Positions 28,031 through 38,326 are shown, counted from the stretch's first letter. The stretch is 64,000 nucleotides of DNA from an uncultured Chryseobacterium sp. (GCA_913774355.1 CAJYGB010000004.1:62001-126000), one strand, 5' to 3'. Numbers and translations: made by a program. Notes: generated by a model from the letters alone, not told the origin.

Positions 28031-29962
28031 ATGAAATACATCCTTTCCATCATATTTTTCTTCAGCCTCACCGTTCATGCGCAGGTAGTCAATAAAACCG
28101 ATTCCAACCAGCTTCCCAAAGAAGATACGTTGGTAATCGACTCCGGAAAGAAGGACTCCCTGAAAATATTTAAGCCAACAATCAACGATTATCTCTATCA
28201 GAAACAGTTTGCGGAAAAAAAGGTTTTTGATACGGTGATGACTTTCGATAAAACCTATCTCTTTTCCCAATATAACAACCGGGACAATTTCGGAAGGGCA
28301 CAGGTGGCCAATATTGGCGCCGGCTTTAATCCCTTAACGTATGAAGTGATTCCGGAACAGAACCTCGCCTTGCTGCCGACGAATAAATCCTACTGGATTT
28401 TAGGTGTTGACGATATTGATTATTATGATGTCAAAACACCGACAGCAACGTTCATTTACCATAATGCCATGAAAAATGGAGCGGCTCTAAAATCCATGTA
28501 CACCCAGAATATCGGGAAAAGATTCAACTTCTCCCTGCAGTACAGCGGTCTGCGTTCACAGGGGATGTATCGGAACTCGTTGGCTTCCAACAACAATACA
28601 TTGTTCACAGGACATTATGTTTCAAAAAGCGGCAATTATGAGTTGTTTGCCCACTACCTGCATCAGAATGTCAACAATCAGGAAAATGGGGGAATTGCCA
28701 TAGACAGCTTGTTTCAGCAGGGCGACAGCAATTCAAGGAACCGACAGAACATGCAGGTGAATCTCGCTTCTTCCAGTTCGCAGTTCTCGTATAGACGCTA
28801 CTACCTGACCCATCAGTTTGCCCCTTTTAATTCAGACAAAATTCCTTTTAAAATAAGGCATACCATATCCCATCAGGGAAACAAATATTATTACAGCCAA
28901 AATGCTCCCGAATCCTACTGGTACAACGTTCCGCAACAATTGGTTTCTAACGGACCGCTTGGCTCAAAAAAATATTCAGATAACTTGAGTAATACGGTAA
29001 GCCTGGTTTGGGACAACGAAAAATTTAAGCTTGATGCGGGAGTACGATACCAGATGCTGAAATTCGGGACCAATGAAATCAATCTGCCCATACTGCAGAT
29101 CCCGACCGAAATAAAAGAAAGCCGTCTCGGAGCCGTCGGAAACCTGCAGGTTAAATTGTTCGATAAAATTCAGTTGAATTCATTCCTGGAGTTTTCCAAT
29201 GGAAGTCAGTTTGGTACCTACCTCAGAACAGCCAATAATTTAAAGTTTGAACCGGTAAAAGATTATTTTGTCAATGCAAAAGTAAATTTCCAGAGTGCCT
29301 ATCCGTCATTCAACTATATACTGAATACTTCGATTTATAATAACTACAATTACTATCTTCAGAATGCCCGGAATCAGACGGTTTCGGAAATCGGGGGAAG
29401 TTTGGGTTTAAAATGGTTCAGGACCGAACTGTTTGCCAATTATTACAGAATCGACAATTATGCCTATTTTGATTCCAACGCTATGCCTCAGCAAAGCGGA
29501 AGTTCTGTGAATATTTCGCAGATTGGAGGCGATGCCACTTTTAGTTACGGAAACTTTCACCTGAATACCAGGCTGCAGTTTCAGAACGTACTGACGAATA
29601 AAGATCTTCTGCCGCTTCCTGGATTTATCGGACGGGCCAATTTCTTTTATCAGGCGAAAGCGTTTAAAAAAGCTGCAGAAATTCAGACGGGTATTAAGGT
29701 GTATTATTTCTCAGAATTTGCATCCAGAAAATATTTCCCGATCCTGAACGAATATATTCTGCCGGATGCCAGTTCATTTTCTATCGGAGGACAGCCGATT
29801 GCTGACGTATACTTTAATATGAAAGTTAAAAAAATGTTTTTCTTCATCGAAGGGCAGCAGGTCGGGACGTTCCTTTCACACAACAAAGCCTATGCATTTC
29901 CGAGTTATCCTGTCTATGATTTCAGGCTGAATATAGGGATTGTATGGTATTTGTTCAACTAA
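28031..29962 (+). CDS. Putative outer-membrane porin (Porin_10-like)
   Basis: A 643-residue exported protein of a Bacteroidota family usually called putative porin. I chose the second ATG (28031), since MKYILSIIFFFSLTVHAQ is a clean signal peptide; the ATG at 28019 adds four residues. After a short linker it has DTVMTFDKTYLFSQYNNRDN and GRAQVANIGAGFNPLTYEVI. It continues as alternating amphipathic strands rich in Tyr, Asn and Ser, and ends VYDFRLNIGIVWYLFN, a barrel-like C-terminus. Its base composition is more G+C-rich than the susCD genes. It precedes bshC by 12 bases. The solute is unknown. Confidence 0.75.
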   Translation: MKYILSIIFFFSLTVHAQVVNKTDSNQLPKEDTLVIDSGKKDSLKIFKPTINDYLYQKQFAEKKVFDTVMTFDKTYLFSQYNNRDNFGRAQVANIGAGFNPLTYEVIPEQNLALLPTNKSYWILGVDDIDYYDVKTPTATFIYHNAMKNGAALKSMYTQNIGKRFNFSLQYSGLRSQGMYRNSLASNNNTLFTGHYVSKSGNYELFAHYLHQNVNNQENGGIAIDSLFQQGDSNSRNRQNMQVNLASSSSQFSYRRYYLTHQFAPFNSDKIPFKIRHTISHQGNKYYYSQNAPESYWYNVPQQLVSNGPLGSKKYSDNLSNTVSLVWDNEKFKLDAGVRYQMLKFGTNEINLPILQIPTEIKESRLGAVGNLQVKLFDKIQLNSFLEFSNGSQFGTYLRTANNLKFEPVKDYFVNAKVNFQSAYPSFNYILNTSIYNNYNYYLQNARNQTVSEIGGSLGLKWFRTELFANYYRIDNYAYFDSNAMPQQSGSSVNISQIGGDATFSYGNFHLNTRLQFQNVLTNKDLLPLPGFIGRANFFYQAKAFKKAAEIQTGIKVYYFSEFASRKYFPILNEYILPDASSFSIGGQPIADVYFNMKVKKMFFFIEGQQVGTFLSHNKAYAFPSYPVYDFRLNIGIVWYLFN

Positions 29963-29974
29963 AATTTTTACAGG

Positions 29975-31561
29975 TTGAAAACGATTAATAAAATATCTTT
30001 TCAGGATATCGAAAGCATTCCTCAATTGGTCAAAGATTTTCTGAACCATAACATTAAAGGATTTGAAGAAAATACTTTTTCGCTGGATCATTTTAAAAAG
30101 CAGATCCATAAGAAACAGGAGTCTTTTACTGCAGATCAGAGAAACATTCTGGCAGATACCATCAGCAGTCAGTTGGCGCATCTTAAACTTTCGTCTAAGC
30201 AGAAGGAACATCTTAGCAATCTTAGGGATCCCAACACCTTTACGATAACAACAGGGCATCAGCTTAATCTTTTTTCCGGGCCCGTTTTTTTTGTCTATAA
30301 AATTTTACAGACGATTAAAACTTCTTCTTACCTGAAACAGAATTTTCCGGATTTTAATTTTGTCCCTATATACTGGATGGCTTCCGAAGATCACGATTTT
30401 GCGGAAATCAACCATTTTAAAACGGAAAACCATTTTTATGAGATCAATGAAAAATCGGGTGGTGCAGTAGGAAGAATTACGGCCAGCGATACATTTTTTA
30501 TTTCAGAATTTGAAAAAGAATTCAAAGACCACATTTTCGGGACCGAACTGATCTTAATGCTGAAAGAAGCATATAAGGTAGGAAATACTTTAACGCAGGC
30601 TATTCAGACCTTAGTCAACCGGTTGTTCTCAGAATTCGGACTCCTGATCGTGGATGGAGATTCAAAAGAACTTAAAGAGCAGATCAGAGAAACATTTAAA
30701 GACGAGCTTCTGAATTTCAGTTTATATAAAAATTCTGAAGACAAAGTAAATTTCCTGACCAGGAAATATGGAAAAGTTCAGGTAAATCCACGGGAGATCA
30801 ATTTATTTTACCTTTCGGAAACCAGAGACCGTATCGATTTTGATGGCAAAAAATATAGCATAGTTGATAAAAACATCTCATTTACAAAGGAAGAAATCCT
30901 GAATGAACTGGAAAGCCACCCTGAAAGATTCAGCCCGAATGCTTTAATGCGCCCGGTATATCAGGAAACCATTTTGCCAAACCTGGCCTATATTGGAGGA
31001 AATGCCGAAATCATGTATTGGCTGGAGCTGAAAGACTACTTCTCAGAAATTGATATTCCTTTTCCTATTCTTATTCCACGAAACTCTATGCTGTTTTTAA
31101 AGGAAAAGACAATAGGGAAAATTGATAAACTGAATTTAAAGATCGAAGACTTTTTCCGGAATTTTACCGCCGTTACCAATACCAAAATACTGGAAGACAA
31201 TGCCATTCTTAAAGCATTGGAGCAAAAGGAAAGCTTATTAATCGCACAATTTTCAGAATTGAAAGCCTTGGCGGAAACTACTGAAAAATCTTTCGGGAAT
31301 ATCGTAAAAGCGGAAGAAATACGGCAGTTGAAATCTTTTAAAAGAATGAAAAAACGCCTGCTTCACGCGGAAAAAATAAAAAGGAGTGAATTGCTGGAAA
31401 GGCTGGAGAAGTTGTTTCTAGACGTAAATCCTTCCGGAACCTGGCAGGAAAGGGTCTTCAATTTCAGTGTTTTTTTTGCAGATCACGGTTATTCCTGGCT
31501 GGAAACTTGTTTAGAAGAAATGCAAATTGACGAGTCCAAACTAATAATAGTTGCCATTTAA
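29975..31561 (+). CDS. bshC: Bacillithiol biosynthesis cysteine-adding enzyme BshC
   Basis: The 528-residue enzyme is thought to attach cysteine to glucosaminyl-malate, the last step of bacillithiol synthesis. Family features are TGHQLNLFSGPVFFVYKILQ near residue 95, FVPIYWMASEDHDFAEINHF near 130, RPVYQETILPNLAYIGGNAE near 325, the C-terminal coiled coil, and WQERVFNFSVFFADHGYSWL near the end. The start codon is TTG, 12 bases after the porin gene. bshA and bshB are not in the window. Confidence 0.92.
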   Translation: MKTINKISFQDIESIPQLVKDFLNHNIKGFEENTFSLDHFKKQIHKKQESFTADQRNILADTISSQLAHLKLSSKQKEHLSNLRDPNTFTITTGHQLNLFSGPVFFVYKILQTIKTSSYLKQNFPDFNFVPIYWMASEDHDFAEINHFKTENHFYEINEKSGGAVGRITASDTFFISEFEKEFKDHIFGTELILMLKEAYKVGNTLTQAIQTLVNRLFSEFGLLIVDGDSKELKEQIRETFKDELLNFSLYKNSEDKVNFLTRKYGKVQVNPREINLFYLSETRDRIDFDGKKYSIVDKNISFTKEEILNELESHPERFSPNALMRPVYQETILPNLAYIGGNAEIMYWLELKDYFSEIDIPFPILIPRNSMLFLKEKTIGKIDKLNLKIEDFFRNFTAVTNTKILEDNAILKALEQKESLLIAQFSELKALAETTEKSFGNIVKAEEIRQLKSFKRMKKRLLHAEKIKRSELLERLEKLFLDVNPSGTWQERVFNFSVFFADHGYSWLETCLEEMQIDESKLIIVAI

Positions 31562-31580
31562 TTTTAAAGAAGTATTTTTG
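31551..31580 (+). promoter_or_regulatory. Promoter of the LysM protein gene
   Basis: TTG at 31551-31553, 19 bases, then TATTTTTG at 31573-31580, an exact -7 match, 18 bases before the ATG. It overlaps the end of bshC. Confidence 0.55.
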
Positions 31581-31598
31581 CACTTATAATCACCGAAT

Positions 31599-33545
31599 AT
31601 GATAAAGAGGTTTTTTATACTATCCAGTTTATGTATGGTTTTGGGTGTCTCGGCCCAGAAATCGCATACCGTTGTAAAAGGAGATACGCCTTACAACATT
31701 GCCAAAAGATACGGACTTACGGTAGACGAACTGTTGAAGATGAATCCGGAAGTGAAAGACGGAAAATTGGCATTGGGCGACGTGTTGACGGTTAAGAACG
31801 ACAAGACCGCTGCCGCTTCTTCGAAAACGGCGACTTCTTCAAAACCGGTAATCAGTCGGAAAACCGGAACCATCATTCTTCAGCCGAAACAAACCATCTA
31901 CGGAATTACAAAACAATACAGGATCTCTGAAACCGATCTTCGCAAGCTGAATCCTGAATTGGATTCCCACATGAAAATCGGAGATGAAGTGACCCTTCCT
32001 CTTGAAAGCATAAAAAAATACGGCGGAATCCAGTCAAATCCTGCAGTTGCCGTTACTCCCCAACCTAAACCTGCAGAGACAGAAGTTGAAACAACAGCTG
32101 TTGTGCCTGCTGAAGGTGATTATATTATCCAGCAGAAAGACAATTATTACAGGATTTCAAAACAGTTCAATATATCCAAGGAAGAGCTGTTTGCCCTGAA
32201 TCCGGGATTGGAAGATCGGGGATTAAAACCCGGCGAATCCATCAGGGTAAAAAAGGTCGGCGGTAAAAGTACCGGTGCCGATGTCTTTGCGGAAAATACC
32301 AACCCGAAGACAAAAGTAGATACGGGGAACGAAAGAACCTCATCCAATGCAGATCCTGCCGCAGCAGATGATTATGTGACCTATACCGTTCAGCAGGGAG
32401 ACACCGTTTTCTCTATCGTCAACAAGTTCGGGATTACCATCGATGAGTTGATTGCACTTAATCCGGAACTTTCCAGAGGATTAAGGTCCGGAATGGTCTT
32501 GAAAATCAAAAAGCTGGATCCGGCTTACGTAAAGAAAAACGGCGATGCGTTAAGTGTGGTCATGATGCTGCCCTTCGGCTACAGCACCGGTGAAACCCAG
32601 TACCGTGCGATGGCATTGGATTTTCTGACGGGTGCCAAGCTGGCTATTGAAAGAAATGCAGCCAGCGGACAGAAATTAGACGTGAAGATCGTAGATTCAG
32701 GAAACGAAGCTTCGTTCCGGAACTCACTTACCCAGATCAATCCGAATAATACGGATCTGATCATCGGACCGTTCTTCAAATCAAACGTGGTGGATGTTCT
32801 GGACTTCACGAAAAATCAGAAAATCCCGATTGTGGCCCCTTTTGCCAATTCCCCGGAACTCTATAATTACAGCAACCTGATTATCGTGGAAACCAACGAT
32901 CAGACGTATGCCGATAAAATTGTGGACGAAGTAAAATCTACGTTTTCCGATCAGAAAATATACATCGTAGCTGATGCGAAAAAGGAAAATGCCAACTACA
33001 TCAAGGCCGGTCTTGAAAAAGTACTGAAAAATCCAAGCATTACCATGGTTACAGCTCCGGCAGATATCCAGCTGGATAAGAATATGATGACAGGCCAGTC
33101 GGCTCCGGTAATTGCCATACTTGCCAATGATACGGATTCGGCTGCTGAAGGCTTTGCCAACAGGGTAATCGCTTTATCGAAAGAAGTACAGGATGTGAAA
33201 GCCTTCAGCATGTATTATGCTCCGGTATTCGAAAGAAAAGTGGATGATCTCAGCCAGGCCCATTTGGTATACCTGATGGACAGGAAGATCAATACGGAAG
33301 GAAGCTTCGAGAAGGAAATCCTTGCCGCCTATAAAAACAAATACTGCAAAACCCCTCCTAAATTTGCCGTTGTCGGTTTTGATATCGTAAATGATATGCT
33401 GACCCGGGAAAACAAAAAAGGGGAGATCTTCCGGCAGATGAATAAAGTACAGACTCAGCTGGCAACAAAGTTCGAGTTTGTGAAATCAAAAGCAAACGGT
33501 GCATACGTAAATACAGGGTACCGTGTGATCAGACTGGTTCCGTAA
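31599..33545 (+). CDS. LysM-repeat protein with periplasmic-binding-like domain
   Basis: A 648-residue exported protein with signal peptide MIKRFFILSSLCMVLGVSAQ. Four LysM domains follow at roughly residues 22-66, 90-135, 173-218 and 260-307. Each has the G[D/Q]-x-[Y/I]-x-I-x3-[Y/F] pattern and a LNPEL-type tail. They should bind peptidoglycan. Residues ~318-640 look like a type I periplasmic-binding fold (LSVVMMLPFGYSTGETQYRA, LIIGPFFKSNVVDVLDF, KFAVVGFDIVNDML). The arrangement recalls LivK-like or LpoA-like modules, so a role in cell-wall synthesis or sensing is plausible but unproven. Confidence 0.82.
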   Translation: MIKRFFILSSLCMVLGVSAQKSHTVVKGDTPYNIAKRYGLTVDELLKMNPEVKDGKLALGDVLTVKNDKTAAASSKTATSSKPVISRKTGTIILQPKQTIYGITKQYRISETDLRKLNPELDSHMKIGDEVTLPLESIKKYGGIQSNPAVAVTPQPKPAETEVETTAVVPAEGDYIIQQKDNYYRISKQFNISKEELFALNPGLEDRGLKPGESIRVKKVGGKSTGADVFAENTNPKTKVDTGNERTSSNADPAAADDYVTYTVQQGDTVFSIVNKFGITIDELIALNPELSRGLRSGMVLKIKKLDPAYVKKNGDALSVVMMLPFGYSTGETQYRAMALDFLTGAKLAIERNAASGQKLDVKIVDSGNEASFRNSLTQINPNNTDLIIGPFFKSNVVDVLDFTKNQKIPIVAPFANSPELYNYSNLIIVETNDQTYADKIVDEVKSTFSDQKIYIVADAKKENANYIKAGLEKVLKNPSITMVTAPADIQLDKNMMTGQSAPVIAILANDTDSAAEGFANRVIALSKEVQDVKAFSMYYAPVFERKVDDLSQAHLVYLMDRKINTEGSFEKEILAAYKNKYCKTPPKFAVVGFDIVNDMLTRENKKGEIFRQMNKVQTQLATKFEFVKSKANGAYVNTGYRVIRLVP

Positions 33546-33583
33546 GGATGATCTGAATCCGTTTTAAAAAATATTTTTAACAT

Positions 33584-33591
33584 TATATTTG
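33584..33591 (+). promoter_or_regulatory. Promoter -7 box of fabD
   Basis: TATATTTG, an exact -7 match, 20 bases before the fabD ATG. The -33 region has only a GTTT. Confidence 0.55.
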
Positions 33592-33611
33592 CATAATATT
33601 TAAATTAATAA

Positions 33612-34487
33612 ATGAAAGCACTTGTATTTCCAGGGCAGGGTTCTCAGTTCGTAGGGATGGGAAAGGAGTTGTATGATTCAAGAAAAGACATCAAGGATCT
33701 GATGGAATCGGCCAATGAAATTTTAGGTTTTGATATCCTTTCCATTATGTTCAGCGGAACAGATGAAGACCTTAAAAAAACAGAAGTTACTCAACCTTCA
33801 ATCTTTATACATTCCGTAGCAGCATTAAAAGCGGTAAACGGTTTAGGTGCTGAAATGGTGGCCGGACATTCTCTGGGCGAATTTTCAGCATTGGTTGCCA
33901 ACGGAGTCCTTTCTTTTGACGATGGGCTGAAGCTGGTTTCCGAAAGGGCAAAGGCCATGCAGGCAGCTTGTGATGCCAACCCGAGTTCTATGGCTGCAAT
34001 TTTAGGATTGGAAGATGCTAAAGTTGAAGAAATATGTGCACAGATCAGCGGTATCGTTGTACCTGCCAATTATAACTGTCCGGGACAGCTGGTAATTTCA
34101 GGAGAAACATCTGCCGTAGAAGAGGCTTGTGTGAAATTAAAGGAGGCCGGTGCCAAAAGAGCATTGCTATTGCCGGTAAACGGGGCTTTCCATTCGCCGT
34201 TGATGCAGCCTGCACAGGAAAGGCTGGCGGCAGCGATCGAGCAGACGAAATTCAGAAAGGCTATGATCCCGGTATATCAGAATATCACCACAACCGCAGT
34301 TTCCGATCCGGATGAAATCAAGAAAAACCTGATCGCCCAGCTTACAGGACCTGTAAAATGGACACAGTCGGTACAGAATATGATCAAAGACGGTGCTACG
34401 AAATTCGTAGAAGTAGGACCGGGAAAAACATTGCAGGGGCTAATCAAAAAGATCGACGCTTCTGCAGAAGTGGCTTCTGCCATTTAA
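33612..34487 (+). CDS. fabD: Malonyl-CoA:ACP transacylase
   Basis: The 291-residue cytoplasmic enzyme moves malonyl from CoA to acyl carrier protein for fatty-acid synthesis. It starts MKALVFPGQGSQFVGMGKEL. The catalytic nucleophile is Ser87 in AGHSLGEFSALV, and the catalytic His lies in PVNGAFHSPLM near residue 195. QPSIF and EVGPGKTLQGLIKKI are also typical. It has its own candidate promoter and is followed 15 bases later by the GYDIA kinase. Confidence 0.96.
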   Translation: MKALVFPGQGSQFVGMGKELYDSRKDIKDLMESANEILGFDILSIMFSGTDEDLKKTEVTQPSIFIHSVAALKAVNGLGAEMVAGHSLGEFSALVANGVLSFDDGLKLVSERAKAMQAACDANPSSMAAILGLEDAKVEEICAQISGIVVPANYNCPGQLVISGETSAVEEACVKLKEAGAKRALLLPVNGAFHSPLMQPAQERLAAAIEQTKFRKAMIPVYQNITTTAVSDPDEIKKNLIAQLTGPVKWTQSVQNMIKDGATKFVEVGPGKTLQGLIKKIDASAEVASAI

Positions 34488-34502
34488 TAAGTAAAAAAAA
34501 TC

Positions 34503-35405
34503 ATGGGCGAGATATTTTCACCGGGAAAGCTGATGCTTACTTCAGAATATTTCGCTATGGACGGAGCTCTTGTCTTAGCGGTACCTACACGGCTGGGACA
34601 AGAGTTTTCTTTTGAAGAAATACCGGACGGCAAATTTCTCATCATTTGGAAGGCCTTCCATCAGGAGAAACCCTGGTTAAGAGTCGTCATCGATTACCGA
34701 AGCTGGCAAATCATTGAAACCAATATTTCATCAAGCGCTGAATTTATTGTCAGAACCTTAAAAAACGTTCAGGCGCTTTCCTCTATCAAATTCAAACATA
34801 ATTTTACCTACCATCTAAAGACCAACCTTCAGTTTCCGGCAGACTACGGTCTGGGTAGCAGCTCCACATTAATGAACAATCTTGCGGCATGGGCGGAGAT
34901 CGATCCCTTCCATCTAAATAAGATAAGCCTGGGCGGAAGCGGGTATGATATTGCTGTTGCCAAAGAGAAATCGGCGGTTCTCTATCAGAGTGTTCCGGAG
35001 ATCAGATATGAAAAGGTAAATTTCGATCCTTCTTTTAAGGATGAGTTGATTTTTATTCATCTGAATCAGAAACAGGACAGCCGGGAAGGAATCAGTCTTT
35101 ACCGTTCAAAAAATAAATCTCAAAAACTCGTTGACGAATTTTCGGATCTTACAAGAAATATTTTACTATGTAACGAATTGGAAAATTTTTCACGCTTAAT
35201 GTTAATTCATGAACAAAAAATATCGGATTTCCTTGAAATTCCTACAGTTAAGGACCGGTTTTTCGAAAATTGTCCTGTTTTTGTTAAAAGTTTGGGAGCA
35301 TGGGGTGGAGATTTTGTCATGAGCTCAAAATTCGGCGGCTTCAAGGACTATTTTTGGGGAAAAGGTTTTACTGCAATTTTCGACTATTCCGATTTAGTTT
35401 ATTGA
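34503..35405 (+). CDS. GYDIA-type GHMP kinase
   Basis: A 300-residue GHMP-superfamily protein. SPGKLMLTSEYFAMDGALVL is motif 1, and FPADYGLGSSSTLMNNLA is the glycine/serine-rich phosphate-binding motif 2. The family-naming GYDIA follows in LGGSGYDIAVAKEKSAVLYQ. The C-terminal SLGAWGGDFVMSSKFGG corresponds to motif 3. Related enzymes include mevalonate and phosphomevalonate kinases, so a role in isoprenoid synthesis is possible, but the substrate is not established from sequence. Confidence 0.85.
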   Translation: MGEIFSPGKLMLTSEYFAMDGALVLAVPTRLGQEFSFEEIPDGKFLIIWKAFHQEKPWLRVVIDYRSWQIIETNISSSAEFIVRTLKNVQALSSIKFKHNFTYHLKTNLQFPADYGLGSSSTLMNNLAAWAEIDPFHLNKISLGGSGYDIAVAKEKSAVLYQSVPEIRYEKVNFDPSFKDELIFIHLNQKQDSREGISLYRSKNKSQKLVDEFSDLTRNILLCNELENFSRLMLIHEQKISDFLEIPTVKDRFFENCPVFVKSLGAWGGDFVMSSKFGGFKDYFWGKGFTAIFDYSDLVY

Positions 35406-35492
35406 TTTTCAGTTTTTTATAAACTTGTTTTTTTATTTGTCATTCTGACTTATATCATTATATTTAAACCGTTTTTAACAATTAATTAATAT

Positions 35493-35500
35493 TAATTTTG
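35493..35500 (+). promoter_or_regulatory. Promoter -7 box of pckA
   Basis: TAATTTTG matches TAnnTTTG, 35 bases before the pckA ATG. A T-rich stretch at 35472-35476 is the best -33 candidate. Confidence 0.5.
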
Positions 35501-35535
35501 TTAGACTCCAAAAAAGAAACAGAAATATAAGTAAA

Positions 35536-37155
35536 ATGAAAAACGCTAAAATCATCCGGGATTTAGAAAAATTAGGGATTAAAGGAAACTTTGAAGTCGT
35601 TTACAATCCGTCGTACGAGGAATTGTATCAGGCTGAAATTGCTCCTGAAAACCAAGGCTTTGAGAAAGCTGAGCTTACGGAATCTGGTGCCGTATCAGTA
35701 AAAACAGGAATTTTCACAGGTCGTTCACCTAAAGACAGGTATATAGTTCAGGATGATGTTACAAGAGAAACGATTTTCTGGGACGGTAAAGTAAACCTGC
35801 CGACGACTCCGGAAATTTTCAGCTCTTGTAAAGAATTAGTGCTGAACCAACTTTCTGATGCTAAAAAAATCTATGTTGTAGATTCATTCTGCGGAACCAA
35901 TGCAGATACAAGATTAAAAGTACGATTTATCGTTGAAGTGGCCTGGCAGGCGCATTTCGTTACGAATATGTTCATCCGTCCTTCCCACTACGAGCTTGAA
36001 AACTTCGGCGAACCGGATTTCACGGTGATCAACGGTTCCAAAATTACCAATCCTAATTGGGAAGAGCAGAGGCTTAATTCCGAAAACTTTGTGATGTTCA
36101 ACATTACGGAAAGACTTCAGATCATCGGGGGAACCTGGTATGGAGGAGAGATGAAGAAAGGAATGTTCGCCATGATGAACTATTATCTTCCGTTGAAAGG
36201 CATGGCTTCTATGCACTGCTCGGCTAACGTAGGCGAAGAAGGGGATGTTGCTCTTTTCTTCGGGCTTTCAGGAACAGGGAAAACAACCTTATCCGCAGAT
36301 CCGAAAAGATACCTGATTGGTGACGATGAACACGGCTGGGACAACAATGGGGTGTTCAACTATGAGGGAGGATGCTACGCAAAAGTAATCGACCTTTCCG
36401 CTGAAAAAGAACCGGATATCTACAGAGCGATCAAGAGAGATGCCCTGCTCGAAAATGTTGTCGTAAACAACGGCGTTTCCGATTATACCGACGGATCTAT
36501 TACCGAAAATACCCGGGTTTCTTATCCGATTTATCATATCAACAAAATCGTATTGCCTTCAAAAGCGGGACATGCGAAAAAAATCGTTTACCTTTCCGCC
36601 GATGCGTTCGGGGTGTTGCCTCCGGTTTCCATTCTGGATGAAAACCAGGCACAGTATCATTTCCTTTGCGGATATACATCGAAATTAGCAGGAACTGAGA
36701 GAGGAATCACTGAACCTGAGCCATCCTTCTCGCCGGCTTTCGGGGAAGCATTCTTAACATTGCATCCGACCATGTATTCAAAAACCCTGATCGGAAAAAT
36801 GAAAGAACACGGCGCAAAAGCATATCTTGTAAATACCGGATGGAACGGTACCGGCAAAAGAATCTCCCTGAAAGATACCAGGGCCATCATTGATGCCATT
36901 ATCGACGGTTCTATCGAAGATGCTCCGAAAACAAGGATTCCGATCATGAACCTGGAAGTTCCTACCGAACTGCCGAATGTTTCAGAAGGAATCCTAGATC
37001 CGAGAGACACCTACAGCAATGCCGGTGAATGGGAAGAAAAAGCAAGAGACCTTGCTGCAAAATACATCAAAAACTTTGAGCAGTACTGCAATACGGAAGA
37101 AGGTAAAAAACTAATTCCTTCAGGACCACAGTTACAGGAACAAACAACAAACTAA
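35536..37155 (+). CDS. pckA: Phosphoenolpyruvate carboxykinase (ATP)
   Basis: The 539-residue enzyme converts oxaloacetate and ATP to phosphoenolpyruvate in gluconeogenesis. ATP-type features are [15 protein letters not shown] near 56, [20 protein letters not shown] near 197, and the kinase P-loop [16 protein letters not shown] near 243. [20 protein letters not shown], with metal- and substrate-binding acidic residues, and the adenine-binding region near the end follow. Length matches the family. It has its own promoter and terminator. Confidence 0.97.
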   Translation: MKNAKIIRDLEKLGIKGNFEVVYNPSYEELYQAEIAPENQGFEKAELTESGAVSVKTGIFTGRSPKDRYIVQDDVTRETIFWDGKVNLPTTPEIFSSCKELVLNQLSDAKKIYVVDSFCGTNADTRLKVRFIVEVAWQAHFVTNMFIRPSHYELENFGEPDFTVINGSKITNPNWEEQRLNSENFVMFNITERLQIIGGTWYGGEMKKGMFAMMNYYLPLKGMASMHCSANVGEEGDVALFFGLSGTGKTTLSADPKRYLIGDDEHGWDNNGVFNYEGGCYAKVIDLSAEKEPDIYRAIKRDALLENVVVNNGVSDYTDGSITENTRVSYPIYHINKIVLPSKAGHAKKIVYLSADAFGVLPPVSILDENQAQYHFLCGYTSKLAGTERGITEPEPSFSPAFGEAFLTLHPTMYSKTLIGKMKEHGAKAYLVNTGWNGTGKRISLKDTRAIIDAIIDGSIEDAPKTRIPIMNLEVPTELPNVSEGILDPRDTYSNAGEWEEKARDLAAKYIKNFEQYCNTEEGKKLIPSGPQLQEQTTN

Positions 37156-37161
37156 AATAGA

Positions 37162-37191
37162 AATCCTCATCAAACCAGATGAGGATTTTTT
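37162..37191 (+). terminator. Terminator after pckA
   Basis: AATCCTCATC at 37162-37171 pairs with GATGAGGATT at 37178-37187 around a six-base loop, followed by a T run. Confidence 0.92.
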
Positions 37192-37224
37192 ATATATGCT
37201 ATTAAGAAAGCGCTAATAATTTTC

Positions 37225-37253
37225 CTGCAGTAACTTTATAAAAATTACAGCAG
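37225..37253 (-). terminator. Possible terminator after aroQ
   Basis: CTGCAGTAA at 37225-37233 can pair with TTACAGCAG at 37245-37253 with one mismatch. On the minus strand it follows the aroQ stop by one base. The T-tract is weak. Confidence 0.4.
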
Positions 37254-37254
37254 C

Positions 37255-37668
37255 TTAAGCGGACACCAGGCTTAGTAAAGCCAGCCTGTATCCATTCATT
37301 CCGAATCCCGACAACACAGCATCCGTATGGGCTGCTGTCACGGACTTCTGCCGGAATTCCTCTCTTTTATAAATATTGCTGATGTGGACCTCCACTTTAG
37401 GTTTACTGATATTCTTCAGGCAGTCTGCAATCGCATACGAATAATGGGTATACGCTCCCGGATTGATCACCAATGTATCAAAATCATTGGTCTGAAGTCT
37501 ATTGATTAGTTCTCCTTCGATATTTGACTGATAATATTCCAGTTCCAGGGAAGTGAATTCGGATCTTAAAGCATCCAGGTAGTCTTCCATAGAAACCGTT
37601 CCGTAAATTTCAGGTTCCCGGGTCCCCAGCAGATTGAGATTGGGGCCATTGATAATTAAAACTCTCAT
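37255..37668 (-). CDS. aroQ: 3-dehydroquinate dehydratase, type II
   Basis: The 137-residue cytoplasmic enzyme of the shikimate pathway converts 3-dehydroquinate to 3-dehydroshikimate. It opens MRVLIINGPNLNLLGTREPE, the family signature, followed by the Tyr-containing catalytic loop near YGTVSMEDY. LVINPGAYTHYSYAIADCL and VEVHISNIYKREEFRQKSV supply the catalytic His and substrate-binding Asn/Arg residues. Length is typical for dodecameric type II enzymes. It faces away from the plus-strand fur-family gene. Confidence 0.95.
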   Translation of the reverse strand: MRVLIINGPNLNLLGTREPEIYGTVSMEDYLDALRSEFTSLELEYYQSNIEGELINRLQTNDFDTLVINPGAYTHYSYAIADCLKNISKPKVEVHISNIYKREEFRQKSVTAAHTDAVLSGFGMNGYRLALLSLVSA

Positions 37669-37863
37669 TGAAAAATGATTTATTCAAAGATAAGGTATTT
37701 TAAAAATAGATTTTAAGGAATATGGTTTAATACTTTTACAAATATTCCAAAGGCGTAATATGAACTGATTTTAAAAGGTAATAAAGGGCGCAGCGAGATG
37801 CATCCTCTTTTGTTTATGATCATATGGGAAATAAATCTTACATTTATACAGCATTCCATCATT

Positions 37864-38283
37864 ATGAAAAAAGATATCGAAAGCAAGCTGATAGATAAAA
37901 ATACCAGGCCCACCAGCATGAGGATTCTGGTGTATGATTTCTTAAGTGTCCAGGAAGCAGCTCTTTCTCTGTCTGAAATTGAAAGCCATTTTGAAAATGC
38001 CGACCGCACTACCATTTATCGTACCTTAAAAACGTTTGAAGAAAAAGGGATTGTACACGGCATTCAGGAAAATGTCACCACGAAATACAAGCTCTGTCAC
38101 GATGGCTGCAGCGAAAGTACCCATAAAGACCGGCATCTCCATTTCTACTGCAAAATCTGTAAACAGACTACTTGCAAAGAGGAAATCTCTTTTCCGGAAA
38201 ACCTGAATACTAATTTCAGGATCGATGAGATCAGGCTTTTTGCAAAAGGAATCTGCGAGCACTGTTTAGAAAGTTTGCAATAG
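37864..38283 (+). CDS. Fur-family metal-responsive transcriptional regulator
   Basis: A 139-residue regulator from the ATG at 37864; an upstream ATG at 37798 would add 22 poorly conserved residues. The winged-helix N-terminus reads MRILVYDFLSVQEAALSLSE, then TTIYRTLKTFEEKGIVHGI, the Fur recognition-helix region. The dimerisation part has HKDRHLHFYCKICKQTTCKE and ends in CEHC, so two CxxC pairs form a structural zinc site. It lies 43 bases before a Zn/Cd-type P-type ATPase, so a Zur-like or general metal sensor is likely. The metal cannot be assigned by eye. Confidence 0.88.
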   Translation: MKKDIESKLIDKNTRPTSMRILVYDFLSVQEAALSLSEIESHFENADRTTIYRTLKTFEEKGIVHGIQENVTTKYKLCHDGCSESTHKDRHLHFYCKICKQTTCKEEISFPENLNTNFRIDEIRLFAKGICEHCLESLQ

Positions 38284-38303
38284 CATTGCATTTGCTGTAC
38301 CGT

Positions 38304-38311
38304 TACCTTTG
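38304..38311 (+). promoter_or_regulatory. Promoter -7 box of the P-type ATPase gene
   Basis: TACCTTTG matches TAnnTTTG. It overlaps an alternative upstream start at 38309 and therefore supports the ATG at 38327. Confidence 0.5.
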
Positions 38312-38326
38312 ATTAAAATTAGATTT